Of a stretch of 64,000 nucleotides of DNA, positions 19,520 to 27,187 are shown piece after piece; the first letter of the stretch is position 1, and each line of letters starts with the position of its first letter. A program made the translations under genes and the position numbers. The notes under the pieces are model-generated. The model saw nothing but the letters and a program-made list of their open reading frames with translations, did not search any database and was not told the DNA's origin. The stretch is from Nonomuraea cavernae (GTDB lineage: Bacteria > Actinomycetota > Actinomycetes > Streptosporangiales > Streptosporangiaceae), in NCBI RefSeq assembly GCF_014646355.1, contig NZ_BMNH01000025.1, forward strand, positions 47,295 to 111,294, given 5' to 3'.

Positions 19520-19555
19520 GGCGCCGGCCGGCCTGGCCGGGAGGCGGCCGGCGCC
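19520..19555. terminator. Bidirectional hairpin terminator
   Basis: GGCGCCGGCCG (19520-19530) pairs with CGGCCGGCGCC (19545-19555). It lies between the convergent MFS gene and the last gene of the eight-gene operon. Confidence 0.75.
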
Positions 19556-19587
19556 CGATCAGCCCGGACGGGACACGTTCGCGCCGA

Positions 19588-20331
19588 TCAGTGCTCGCGC
19601 AGCAGGCGGCCGGCGCCGTAGACCTTGTCCTCGATGCCGTTGTCGCGCAGCGCCATCCACCAGGTGGCGGCGTTGATCGCGATGACCGGCTTGCCCAGCC
19701 AGCGCTCGGCCTCGTCGGCCAGGCCGACCATGGACAGGTTGGTGCCGCACTGCACGAGCGCGTCGACGTCGGGGGAGTCGACCTCGATCAGGGCCTCGCG
19801 CAGCTCGTCCTCGGTGACGTGCGCGATCGACACCGCCGTCGGGCACTTCAGCCCGCGGATCGCGGCCACCTCGAAGCCGATCTCGGTGAAGAAGCGGACC
19901 ACGTTGTCGTCGCCGACCGGCTGGTAGGGGGTGACCACGCCGATCCGCCGGGCGCCGTACAGGTTCAGCGCCCGCTCGCAGGACTCGGCTCCGGTGGCCA
20001 CCTGGAGCCCGGTGAGGTCGTGGATCTGCCTGACGAACTGCCGGTTGCCCTCCACGCCGCCCCAGAACGTCTCGGCGGACATGCCCATCACCATGTAGTC
20101 GGGCTCGCAGGTGAGCACCCGCTCGCAGGCGGCGCCGATCTCCTCACGGATCTGATCGAGCAAGCGTTCCATGCCCTCATTTCCGGACATGTTCTGATCT
20201 CTGATGTGAATCCGGCTGAAGTGCGAGGTGACCCCAGGCACGGTCATCCGGTAGAAGTCGGGCTCGACGATCGTGTTCGTGGACGGGGCGATCACCCCGA
20301 ACTTACGGCGCCAGCCGAGTGCGTCGGTCAC
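19588..20331 (-). CDS. Maleate cis-trans isomerase / arylmalonate decarboxylase family protein
   Basis: The 247-residue protein belongs to the Asp/Glu racemase superfamily, maleate isomerase branch. It has a start VIAPSTNTIVEPDFYRM, a first-cysteine region replaced by MGMSAETFWGG, and a second region with LVQCGTNLSMVGL that holds a conserved Cys. Maleate isomerase converts maleate to fumarate with two cysteines; here only the second is evident, so the reaction may differ. It is the last gene of the eight-gene operon, overlapping the SDR stop as GTGA. If the operon breaks pyrroles into maleimide- or maleate-type acids, this enzyme would feed them to central metabolism. That link is inference. 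Confidence 0.8.
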   Translation of the reverse strand: MTDALGWRRKFGVIAPSTNTIVEPDFYRMTVPGVTSHFSRIHIRDQNMSGNEGMERLLDQIREEIGAACERVLTCEPDYMVMGMSAETFWGGVEGNRQFVRQIHDLTGLQVATGAESCERALNLYGARRIGVVTPYQPVGDDNVVRFFTEIGFEVAAIRGLKCPTAVSIAHVTEDELREALIEVDSPDVDALVQCGTNLSMVGLADEAERWLGKPVIAINAATWWMALRDNGIEDKVYGAGRLLREH

Positions 20332-21071
20332 GGGAGCACCTTCCTCTTGGTGAAGGGGGCGGTGGCGAACCGGGTGAGGATCTTGCCGCCGGTGAGCCAG
20401 CGGACGTGGGCGCCGTTGCCGACACGCCGCACCGCCTGGTCGGCCAGCCACGGCGTGACGGTCTCCACCCGGTCGGCCAGGATGTCGAAGATCCGCCGCG
20501 ACTCCGGGCTGATCTCGTCGTGCAGCAGCAGGTCCGTGACGACCATCCCGGGGCTGAGCAGCCCCACCGACACACCGTCCGGCACCTCCTTGGCCAGCGC
20601 CCTGGTCAGGTAGTGCAGCGCCCGCTTGGTGGAGCCGTAGACGGCCAGCCCGGGCACCGCCCGGCCGTCGCTGCCCAGGCCCTCCATGTTCCACACGTGG
20701 CCGTGCCCCTGAGCCGCCATGCCCGCCAGCGCCACCGCGCAGCCGTTGATCACACCGGTCAGGTTGACGCGGACCACCTCGGCCGCCTCGGCCTCGGGCA
20801 GCTCCCAGAGCGGCCGGCGCGCGTGCGAGATGCCGGCGTTGTTGATCCAGATGTCCACCCGGCCGAACCGCTCCACCGCCGCGTCCCACAGCCCGCGCAC
20901 CTGCTCGCGGTCGCCGACGTCGGCGACCACGCCGAGCGCGCCGTCCAGCGCGGCCTTCTCCACCGATTCCGTACGGCTCCCGCAGAACGCCACCTCGTGG
21001 CCCGTCTCCAGGAACCGGCCGACCAGCCCGTGGCCGATGCCCCGGGTGCCGCCCGTTACGACGATGACCAT
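20328..21071 (-). CDS. Short-chain dehydrogenase/reductase (SDR)
   Basis: The 247-residue protein is a classical SDR: cofactor motif TGGTRGIG (about 6-13), NNAG (about 83-86) and catalytic YxxxK as YGSTK. The usual catalytic Ser position reads NMEGLGS, slightly atypical. The residues after the second strand (SRTE) suggest NADP(H). It overlaps the upstream gene by 16 bases and the downstream isomerase by four. In plants a distantly related SDR reduces chlorophyll b (NYC1/NOL), but SDRs are too diverse to assign a substrate from sequence alone. Confidence 0.9.
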   Translation of the reverse strand: MVIVVTGGTRGIGHGLVGRFLETGHEVAFCGSRTESVEKAALDGALGVVADVGDREQVRGLWDAAVERFGRVDIWINNAGISHARRPLWELPEAEAAEVVRVNLTGVINGCAVALAGMAAQGHGHVWNMEGLGSDGRAVPGLAVYGSTKRALHYLTRALAKEVPDGVSVGLLSPGMVVTDLLLHDEISPESRRIFDILADRVETVTPWLADQAVRRVGNGAHVRWLTGGKILTRFATAPFTKRKVLP

Positions 21072-21976
21072 CGAAGCACCCCGTGCACCACGGCGCCCAG
21101 CACGTTGCCGTCGAACAGCTCGTAGGCGACCGCCAGCTCCGTCCCGGCGCCCATGCCGGGCGTCGCGTCGAGCATGAACTCCCGGCCCTTCAGCTTCCAC
21201 ACGTCGGCGAAGTGCAGGCTGGGATAGTTGGCCCGGCCGAACGCCTGGGCGTTGCCCCACGCGTCCGGCCCCTCGTAGAACGAGCGGAATCCGTCGCGCC
21301 GCGCGTCCACGGTGTAGGCGCGGTCCAGCGCGCCCGACCAGGTGACCCGCTGCCGGGTCCTGAGCAGGTCGAGCGGCTCCAGCTCGATCGTGACCTGGAC
21401 GGCGCCGCGCGGCTTCTGGTCGGCGCCGTAGACCTCGCACTCGCCGCTGAAGGCGCCCGCGGCCTTGGTCGGCAGGATGTACGGCACCGGCCCGTTCCTG
21501 GTCTCCTCGGCCAGCCAGCCCTCCACCTTGGCGAGGTCGCGGGTGTAGAGGCCGTTGAAGCAGCCGACCACGGCCGGACCCTGGAACAGGACCGAGGAGT
21601 AGACCTGCGTGTCGCGGTCGGTCAGCACCTGGTTCCAGGTGTTGAGGTCCACCTGCCAGCCCGGCCCGTAGTAGTGGGCGTCGACGAACGACCCGTACGG
21701 CTGGCCGGTGCCGTAGAAGTCGGGGCCGGTGTAGAGCCGGCTCGCGTCGGAGTCGACCACCCCGAACGCGAACGGCGCGCCCAGCCGGAACCGGCCGGCC
21801 ATCGGCCCGCCGCCCTCCAGCCCGCCGTCCATGTAGTAGGTGGTGACGCCGTCCTCGAAGACCGACGAGCGGCGGATGTCCTCGTACCCCTGCCAGGTGC
21901 CGGTGGCGTCGAACAGGGAGGGCCTGCCGAACCACTCGCCCTCGATGCGTCTCTGCCAGGTGCTCGGCTCGCTCAA
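21056..21976 (-). CDS. Conserved-looking protein of unknown function in the tetrapyrrole-type operon
   Basis: I do not recognise this 306-residue protein. It has no signal peptide or membrane helix, is rich in Gly, Tyr and Trp, and consists mainly of predicted beta strands (VTTYYMDGGL, then FRLGAPFAFGVVD and TQVYSSVLFQGP). That suggests a beta-barrel, lipocalin-like or carotenoid-/bilin-binding shape, by inference only. The start is TTG 21976, overlapping the stop of the RCCR-like gene as TTGA, and its end overlaps the SDR by 16 bases. Such tight coupling suggests it acts in the same pathway, perhaps as an unrecognised enzyme or a pigment carrier. Confidence 0.8.
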   Translation of the reverse strand: MSEPSTWQRRIEGEWFGRPSLFDATGTWQGYEDIRRSSVFEDGVTTYYMDGGLEGGGPMAGRFRLGAPFAFGVVDSDASRLYTGPDFYGTGQPYGSFVDAHYYGPGWQVDLNTWNQVLTDRDTQVYSSVLFQGPAVVGCFNGLYTRDLAKVEGWLAEETRNGPVPYILPTKAAGAFSGECEVYGADQKPRGAVQVTIELEPLDLLRTRQRVTWSGALDRAYTVDARRDGFRSFYEGPDAWGNAQAFGRANYPSLHFADVWKLKGREFMLDATPGMGAGTELAVAYELFDGNVLGAVVHGVLRWSSS

Positions 21977-22680
21977 CGCAGCAGCTCCCCTCGTACGCGT
22001 TCGGACTGCTCCTCGCCGAGCAGGCGGGTGACCTGGTGCCAGACCGGGTCCACCTCGGGACTGAACAGGTTGTCCCGGTTCGCGGCGTCACGGGCGGCCA
22101 GGTCGGTGTCGCCGGGATCGGGCACGCCCGCCTCGGTCAGGGCCAGCCAGTGACCGAGGTAGGTGTCGACGGTCTGGCCGAGCTTCTCGAACGCCTCCTC
22201 GCCGGCCCGGCAGACCAGCATCCAGGGGGACATCATCGCCTTCTGGCGCGGGCCGATGTCGGCCGCCGAGAGCCCGTCGAGGGTCCAGGCCTGCTCCAGC
22301 GGCTCGGTCAGCGGCAGGTAGCAGGCGTCGAGGTAGGCCAGGTGGGTGGCCAGCTCGACGCGGGGGATCAGGTCGAGGTGCATGGCGTGGTAGGCGGGCG
22401 TGGCCACCGCGTCGAGCGTGAAGTGCGGCACCGCCGACCCGGCCGGGGTGAACGCGAAGATCATGTGGCTGTCCAGCCCGATCATCGGCACCACCAGGCT
22501 GACGGCGACCACCTTGCCGACCCGCGCGTCACCGGTGCCGGCGCCGCGCAGCACCCGCAACCGGCCGACCGGCTCCGGCGACATCTGGCTGGTCAGCGGC
22601 ACGTCCGCGCCGGCGGTCAGGTCCAGGGCGGTGACCAGCCGGTCCAGGGTGCGGTCACTCAGCGCTGTGGGCAGGCTCAT
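21973..22680 (-). CDS. Red chlorophyll catabolite reductase (RCCR)/bilin reductase-like protein, copy 2
   Basis: This 235-residue protein shows the pattern of plant RCCR, a member of the ferredoxin-dependent bilin reductase superfamily. VPHFTLD (about 84-90) matches RCCR APNF-x-LE, LDLIPR (102-107) matches LDLPPR, SPWMLVCR (151-158) matches SPSLFVRS, and RDAANRDNLFSPEVDP ends with an Asp (211). Asp90 occupies the position of RCCR Glu154 and Asp211 that of Asp291, the two acidic pocket residues I recall from the Arabidopsis enzyme. RCCR reduces the open-chain product of pheophorbide oxygenase using ferredoxin. It overlaps the Rieske oxygenase gene by 26 bases. The alignment is from memory and needs confirmation by structure prediction. 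Confidence 0.6.
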   Translation of the reverse strand: MSLPTALSDRTLDRLVTALDLTAGADVPLTSQMSPEPVGRLRVLRGAGTGDARVGKVVAVSLVVPMIGLDSHMIFAFTPAGSAVPHFTLDAVATPAYHAMHLDLIPRVELATHLAYLDACYLPLTEPLEQAWTLDGLSAADIGPRQKAMMSPWMLVCRAGEEAFEKLGQTVDTYLGHWLALTEAGVPDPGDTDLAARDAANRDNLFSPEVDPVWHQVTRLLGEEQSERVRGELLR

Positions 22681-23788
22681 TGAGGCTCTCTCCTCGGGTC
22701 TTGTGCACCCAGGCGCGGGCGAGGTCGGGGTTGTCGCGGCGGGCGGGGGAGGCGATGACGGTGGCCTCGCGGCGCGGCACGTCGCCCGTCACGATGTCGT
22801 CACCGCCGACCCACCAGCCCCGGTCGATGAGCTGCTGACGGCGCCGCCGGTAGGTCACCTGCAGCGCGTCGCTGCGCAGGTGCAGCTCCGCCGACAGGTC
22901 GAAGGGCAGCAGTTCGGGCCGCTGCGACTCGACGACCAGCCGGTCCTGCTCGAAGATCCGGGTGATCCGCTTGGCCGCGTTGGCGTCGGCCCACTTCCCG
23001 GTGAAGAAGTTGCGGTAGCCGAGGATCTTCACGTGGGTCCGGTTCTGGCTGACCGGGATGTTGAAGTCGTACAGGATGAGGTCGCCGAACGGCAGCCGGA
23101 CGTGCAGCTTGACGATGTTGGGCAGGTACCAGCCGTTGGTGACGATCACCGGGTCGATCCGCGCCTTGGCCAGCATCCCCCACAGGCCCTTCGGGGGCGG
23201 CGGGTTGAGCAGGATGTCGGCCTCGGCGTACCAGTCGGTCTGGGTGATCTCGTAGTCGGGGATCTCGGGCTTGTCGGGGTTGCCGAAGGCGGTGCCGTGC
23301 ACGAACGGCGTGTGCGCCGCGTCCACGACGTTCTCCAGCGCCCGCTCGTAGTTGGCCTCCAGCGTGGTCTCCCAGTGGATGACGCGGAAGGCGGGGTCGT
23401 CGTGCTGCGGGATGTACGGGATCGGCGGCCGTTCCTCCTCGGGCAGGTCGCCGAGGAAGGTCCACACCATCCCGTACTTCTCGACCACCGGATAGGAGTC
23501 GATCCGGGCCTTCTTCGGGATGCCCCGGCCGGGCGGGTTGGCCGGGATCTTGACGCAGCCGCCGTCCGGCTCGTACTCCCAGCCGTGATAGGGGCAGACG
23601 ACCCGGTCCTCGATCACCGTGCCCAGCGACAGCGCGCCGCCGCGGTGCACGCACAGGTCCGACAGGCACGCCACCTGCCCGTCGCGGCGGCGCCAGAGCA
23701 CGAAGTCCTGTCCCAGGCAGGTCACCTTGCGTGGCCGCCGCCCGACGGCCTCGCTGAACTCGACCGCGTACCAGAAGTTCTTGAGCAT
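22655..23788 (-). CDS. Rieske [2Fe-2S] non-heme iron oxygenase (PaO/VanA-type)
   Basis: The 377-residue oxygenase subunit has a Rieske cluster site C46-x-H48 and C65-x2-H68 (CVHRG and CPYHGW). A mononuclear iron site E152-N-V-V-D156-A-A-H159-T-P-F-V-H164 follows. Such enzymes hydroxylate, demethylate or, as pheophorbide a oxygenase (PaO) does, open a tetrapyrrole ring. Sequence alone cannot separate PaO-like from vanillate demethylase-like members; the neighbouring RCCR-like and chlorophyllase-like genes favour PaO-like chemistry. No reductase or ferredoxin is encoded nearby, so electrons must come from elsewhere. Eight bases separate it from the hydrolase gene. Confidence 0.88.
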   Translation of the reverse strand: MLKNFWYAVEFSEAVGRRPRKVTCLGQDFVLWRRRDGQVACLSDLCVHRGGALSLGTVIEDRVVCPYHGWEYEPDGGCVKIPANPPGRGIPKKARIDSYPVVEKYGMVWTFLGDLPEEERPPIPYIPQHDDPAFRVIHWETTLEANYERALENVVDAAHTPFVHGTAFGNPDKPEIPDYEITQTDWYAEADILLNPPPPKGLWGMLAKARIDPVIVTNGWYLPNIVKLHVRLPFGDLILYDFNIPVSQNRTHVKILGYRNFFTGKWADANAAKRITRIFEQDRLVVESQRPELLPFDLSAELHLRSDALQVTYRRRRQQLIDRGWWVGGDDIVTGDVPRREATVIASPARRDNPDLARAWVHKTRGESLNEPAHSAE

Positions 23789-23796
23789 GTCTCCTC

Positions 23797-24708
23797 CTAA
23801 CGGCGCCGGATGTCCGGCAGGCCGTCCAGCACGGTCCGCGCCCGCGCGTCCTCGTGCAGATGCGTGCCCAGGAAGGCCGTGATCAGACCGGCCAGTTCGG
23901 GGCGTGGTTCGGCGGTGGCGGGCAGGTCGAGGAAGGCGCGCGCGGCCGTCCGGTCGACCGGGTCGGCGATCGTGAAGTGGTTGGCGCCCTCCAGCACGGC
24001 CAGCAGGTGCTCGCCGTCCCGGTCGGACAGCGCCTCCTCGAACGTGCGGGTGACCGGGTCGCGCTCGTGGCTCTCCTGGCCGTAGCGGTCGGAGCTGCCC
24101 ATGATGACGCCGTCGCGGGTGCCGACCGACAGCAGCACGGGGCAGTCCACCTGGGCGGGCAGCACCGTGCCGGCCGGCCAGCCGAGCATGGTCGCGACCA
24201 TCGTGTGCGCGCCGTAGGCGAACACCGCCTTCACCGCCGGGACGTGCGCGGCCGACTGCAGGGCCAGCGTCCCGCCCGCCGAGTGGCCGCCGAGCGCGAC
24301 GCGGTCGAGGTCGAGGACGCCCTTCAGCAGCTCGATCTCCGCCAGCGACGCGAGGATCGCCGGGATGGCCGGGCAGGTCGCGCGGGTGCCGTACGTCTCC
24401 GGCCGGGCCGCGTCGAGGTCCACGCCGGGCGTCAGCCCGTACTCGCCGCCGAACAGCTCACCCACCCGGTCGAACGTCACGCAGACGAACCCGGCCGAGG
24501 CGATCTCGACGGCCAGCCACCGGTAGGCGTCCTGGCCCACGTTGATCCCCGACAGGAACAGCACCACCGGGTACGGCCCGCCCTCCGGCGGGAAGACCCC
24601 GGTCAGCCGGTCGCCCTGCTCGGCGGCCGGGTAGTGGACCTTCAGATGGGAGGTGCCGAACGGCGGCTCCCCGCCGGTCGCGGCGGCCCACCACAGGGAC
24701 CTGATCAC
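23797..24708 (-). CDS. Alpha/beta hydrolase, chlorophyllase/dienelactone-hydrolase-like
   Basis: The 303-residue hydrolase has the nucleophile elbow GHSAGG (Ser143), probable acid Asp199 in VGTRDG and His244 in GANHFT. YPVVLFLSGINVG (about 46-58, oxyanion loop region) and FVCVTFDRVGE resemble plant chlorophyllase (YPVLLFLHG followed by GHSRGG) and the related PET-hydrolase/DLH group. No signal peptide is present, so it is cytoplasmic. In a chlorophyll pathway it would remove phytol or a methyl ester (chlorophyllase or pheophytinase role). The start overlaps the upstream RCCR-like gene as GTGA. Family membership is good; the chlorophyll substrate is inferred from context. Confidence 0.82.
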   Translation of the reverse strand: MIRSLWWAAATGGEPPFGTSHLKVHYPAAEQGDRLTGVFPPEGGPYPVVLFLSGINVGQDAYRWLAVEIASAGFVCVTFDRVGELFGGEYGLTPGVDLDAARPETYGTRATCPAIPAILASLAEIELLKGVLDLDRVALGGHSAGGTLALQSAAHVPAVKAVFAYGAHTMVATMLGWPAGTVLPAQVDCPVLLSVGTRDGVIMGSSDRYGQESHERDPVTRTFEEALSDRDGEHLLAVLEGANHFTIADPVDRTAARAFLDLPATAEPRPELAGLITAFLGTHLHEDARARTVLDGLPDIRRR

Positions 24709-25505
24709 GCCGGCCTCGGCAGTGTCCGGTCGCCGCCCCAGAGCCCGCGAACGAGCCGGTCGGTCAGCTCCTGGCCGAAGTAGCGCACGCCCATCACGTT
24801 CGCGGGGTCGCGCTCGGCGATGTTGCGGCGGATCGCCAGGTCACCCGCCGCCAGCGCGGGCCGCTCCTCGGCGGGCACGGGCTCCGCCTCGTCCACCCAG
24901 CTCAGCCAGCGGTCCACGCGGGCGTGCAGCAGCTCGCGGACCGTGTCGATGTGGGGCTGGGCGCGAGGGAAGGAGTAGCAGTAGGCGTTGGGCGACAGGC
25001 TCGCCCGGATGAACCCGGTGCGGCTGGTGAACCAGGTGAAGTCCGGGTTCTTCTCCTTGAACGCCAGCCAGTCGGCGTCCAGCGGCGCGTAGTGGCGGTC
25101 GAAGTAGTCGCCGTCCTGGACGAGGCTCGCGCGGGGAATGAAGTCCTGGTAGAACCAGCCCTCCGGCCACACCAGCAGGGCGATGCCCAGGTGCGGCACG
25201 TTCACCTGGGGGCCGAGCCAGACCGTCAGGTGCAGGTTGGCGAAGCTCGCGGAGGGGTTGCCCAGCCACGAGTGGACCATCCAGTCGATCTCGGGGCCGG
25301 AGTAGGCGTCGAGCCGCCCGCCCGGCCCGTCCGGGTGGGTCCCGTAGTCGCCGGGCGCGCTCGGCTCGGGGGTCAGCTCGAACCTCGCGTCGATCTTGGC
25401 CTTGAGCTCCGCGAGTATGCCCCGCAGCTGCTCGAACGTCTCGGTGACGTCGATCACCGGCGATTCGTCGAGCATCTGCTCCACGTGCTGCAACGTTTCC
25501 TTCAC
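24705..25505 (-). CDS. Red chlorophyll catabolite reductase (RCCR)-like protein, copy 1
   Basis: This 266-residue protein follows plant RCCR along its length: WMVHSWL (about 75-81; RCCR FILASWI), VPHLGIAL (103-110), FIPRASL with DYFDRHY (RCCR PPRKDL and DYLKEYY), SRTGFIRASLSPNAY (161-175; SPSLFVRSALSPTAS), and GDLAIRRNIAERDP then YFGQELTDRLV (RCCR RRDKSIRRKS and MFGEEVSSRVV). Asp233 sits where RCCR has Asp291, while Ala109 replaces Glu154, so the reaction may differ from copy 2. GTG 25505 overlaps the nitrilase stop as GTGA; longer frames are spurious. Homology is judged by eye against remembered plant sequence. Confidence 0.62.
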   Translation of the reverse strand: MKETLQHVEQMLDESPVIDVTETFEQLRGILAELKAKIDARFELTPEPSAPGDYGTHPDGPGGRLDAYSGPEIDWMVHSWLGNPSASFANLHLTVWLGPQVNVPHLGIALLVWPEGWFYQDFIPRASLVQDGDYFDRHYAPLDADWLAFKEKNPDFTWFTSRTGFIRASLSPNAYCYSFPRAQPHIDTVRELLHARVDRWLSWVDEAEPVPAEERPALAAGDLAIRRNIAERDPANVMGVRYFGQELTDRLVRGLWGGDRTLPRPA

Positions 25506-27103
25506 TGGGGTCCTTCCAAAAGTGCTCCGGCCAGTCGCCACGGCCTGCCGCCGACCAGGTCGGTGCCCCGGGACACGAACCTGTTGACGCTCTGGGCGGG
25601 CGACACCGCGCCCAGCACGAGCGTGTCGGCGTTCTTGACGGGCGTGACCACGGGATGGCTGATCTGCCCGGTGAACGGCCCCTTCCAGGCCGTCCACAGG
25701 GTGAAGTCGGCGGGCAGGTCGAGGATCGCGCCCGCCAGGCCGTCCGGGCCGTCGGGCCCGGCGGCGACGATGTTGAGCCGGTTCTCCGCCGCCCGCTCGG
25801 GCAGCCCGAGCCGCAGCTCCCAGGGCTCGCGGGCGGTGAAGGGCACGGCGACCACGTCGGCGTCGGCCAGCGCCGCCAGCCGGAACTCCTCGGGATGCCG
25901 GGAGTCCTCGCCGGCCACGATCGCCAGCCGGCCCCACGGGAGTCGGTGCACCTCGCGCGGCGGCACCTCGCCGTCCGGCCCGACCAGCGCCCCGGTGCCG
26001 AGCACCACGTGCGCCTCGCCCGCGCCCAGGCCCGTCTCCGGTACGGCCGGAGCGGCGTCCTGCACGGTGAGGGCCGCGTCTCGCGCGGCCGGAGCGGCTT
26101 CCCGTAAGACCCGGGCCGCCTCTTCGGCCGTCACCGGCGAGCCTTCGGGCAGCACGATCAGCCGGGCCCCTTCGGCGACGGCCTGGCGCAGCAGCGAGGC
26201 GTCGCCCCGCACCACCGCGACCGGGAGCGACGGCGCCCCGGCCGGAGCGGCGCGCTCGCGGGGCTGCCGCGCGATCGGGCCGTAGCGTTCCGGCCTGCGG
26301 GTCGCCAGATGGCGGGCCCGCTCGGCGTCGGCGGCCGACGGGTCGATGTCGGCCACCACCACCGCCTCGCCCGTGCGCGGCGCCCTGGCCACGACGGTGC
26401 CGTCGGGGGCGACGATCTGGCTCTCACCGGCGCCGTGCAGCCACTCGGGCGGCACGCCCAGCGCGGCGCCGACCTCGCGCAGCCGGTCGGCGGGGATCAG
26501 CGGGCCGACCTTGTTGGCCGCGACCACCCACACCTTGTTCTCGGCCGCGCGGACCGGGATGTGCAGCGAGGCCTCGTCCGTGGCGAACGAGTTGAGGCTG
26601 TTGAGCAGCACCTGGGCGCCGCGCAGCGCCAGCCCGCGGGTGATCTCGTTGATCACGCCTTCCATGCAGGCGTACAGGCCGAGGCGCCCGGCCGCGGTGG
26701 CGACCACCGGGCCCACGCTCGTGGCCGGGTCGAGATGGTCGTTCTCGGCTCCCATCAGCACCTGCTTGTCGGCCTCGCCGAGCAGGGCGCCGTCCGGGCC
26801 GTAGAGCAGCGACGCGCCGGTGGTGCGGCCGTCCTCGCGGGCCAGCGTCACCCCGATCTTGACGAGTACGCCGTGCCGGGCGGCGCGCTCGGCGACCGCG
26901 CCCAGGAAGGCGTCACCGTGGCGGCAGGCCAGCTCCCGGGCGTGCTCGCGGTCGCGGTACCACGACAGGTGGTTGCAGAACTCGGGCAGCACGACGAGCT
27001 CCGCCCCCTGCCCGGCGGCCGCGTCGATCATGCGCAGGCTGGTCGCGAGATTGGCGGCCACATCCTGGCCCACCTCGAACTGCACCGCCGCGACGCGCGC
27101 CAT
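25502..27103 (-). CDS. Tandem nitrilase-superfamily C-N hydrolase, second domain degenerate
   Basis: The 533-residue protein carries two nitrilase folds. The first (about 1-275) keeps the catalytic triad Glu41 (LPEF), Lys113 (EADKQV) and Cys146 (LYACMEG). The second (about 290-510) is recognisable by LIVLPEGSP and LAALADADVVAVPF but has no cysteine at the expected place (IVAGEDSRHPE), so it is probably structural. Usual family members are single-domain, about 270-300 residues. It would hydrolyse an amide, imide-derived or nitrile bond, for example a maleamate- or lactam-type product of pyrrole cleavage (inference). First gene of the eight-gene operon, with an operator-like palindrome just upstream. 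Confidence 0.85.
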   Translation of the reverse strand: MARVAAVQFEVGQDVAANLATSLRMIDAAAGQGAELVVLPEFCNHLSWYRDREHARELACRHGDAFLGAVAERAARHGVLVKIGVTLAREDGRTTGASLLYGPDGALLGEADKQVLMGAENDHLDPATSVGPVVATAAGRLGLYACMEGVINEITRGLALRGAQVLLNSLNSFATDEASLHIPVRAAENKVWVVAANKVGPLIPADRLREVGAALGVPPEWLHGAGESQIVAPDGTVVARAPRTGEAVVVADIDPSAADAERARHLATRRPERYGPIARQPRERAAPAGAPSLPVAVVRGDASLLRQAVAEGARLIVLPEGSPVTAEEAARVLREAAPAARDAALTVQDAAPAVPETGLGAGEAHVVLGTGALVGPDGEVPPREVHRLPWGRLAIVAGEDSRHPEEFRLAALADADVVAVPFTAREPWELRLGLPERAAENRLNIVAAGPDGPDGLAGAILDLPADFTLWTAWKGPFTGQISHPVVTPVKNADTLVLGAVSPAQSVNRFVSRGTDLVGGRPWRLAGALLEGPQ

Positions 27104-27123
27104 GCGGCCTCCGTTACGTCTGG

Positions 27124-27138
27124 AGAAACAGCGTTTCC
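27124..27138. promoter_or_regulatory. Operator-like palindrome, site 4, before the eight-gene operon
   Basis: AGAAACAGCGTTTCC sits in the 84-base divergent gap, 21 bases before the nitrilase start and about 50 bases before the Dabb gene. One arm base deviates from GGAAAC. Confidence 0.65.
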
Positions 27139-27187
27139 AAGAACTAGGATCTCGCGAAACAGGAGCGGATGTCCATAGGAGGCGGTC

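Noticed and set aside
24705..25937. Longer frame for the RCCR-like gene reaching 25937
   Set aside because: The extra 144 codons overlap the nitrilase coding region in another frame and have no domain; GTG 25505 with GTGA coupling is the natural start.
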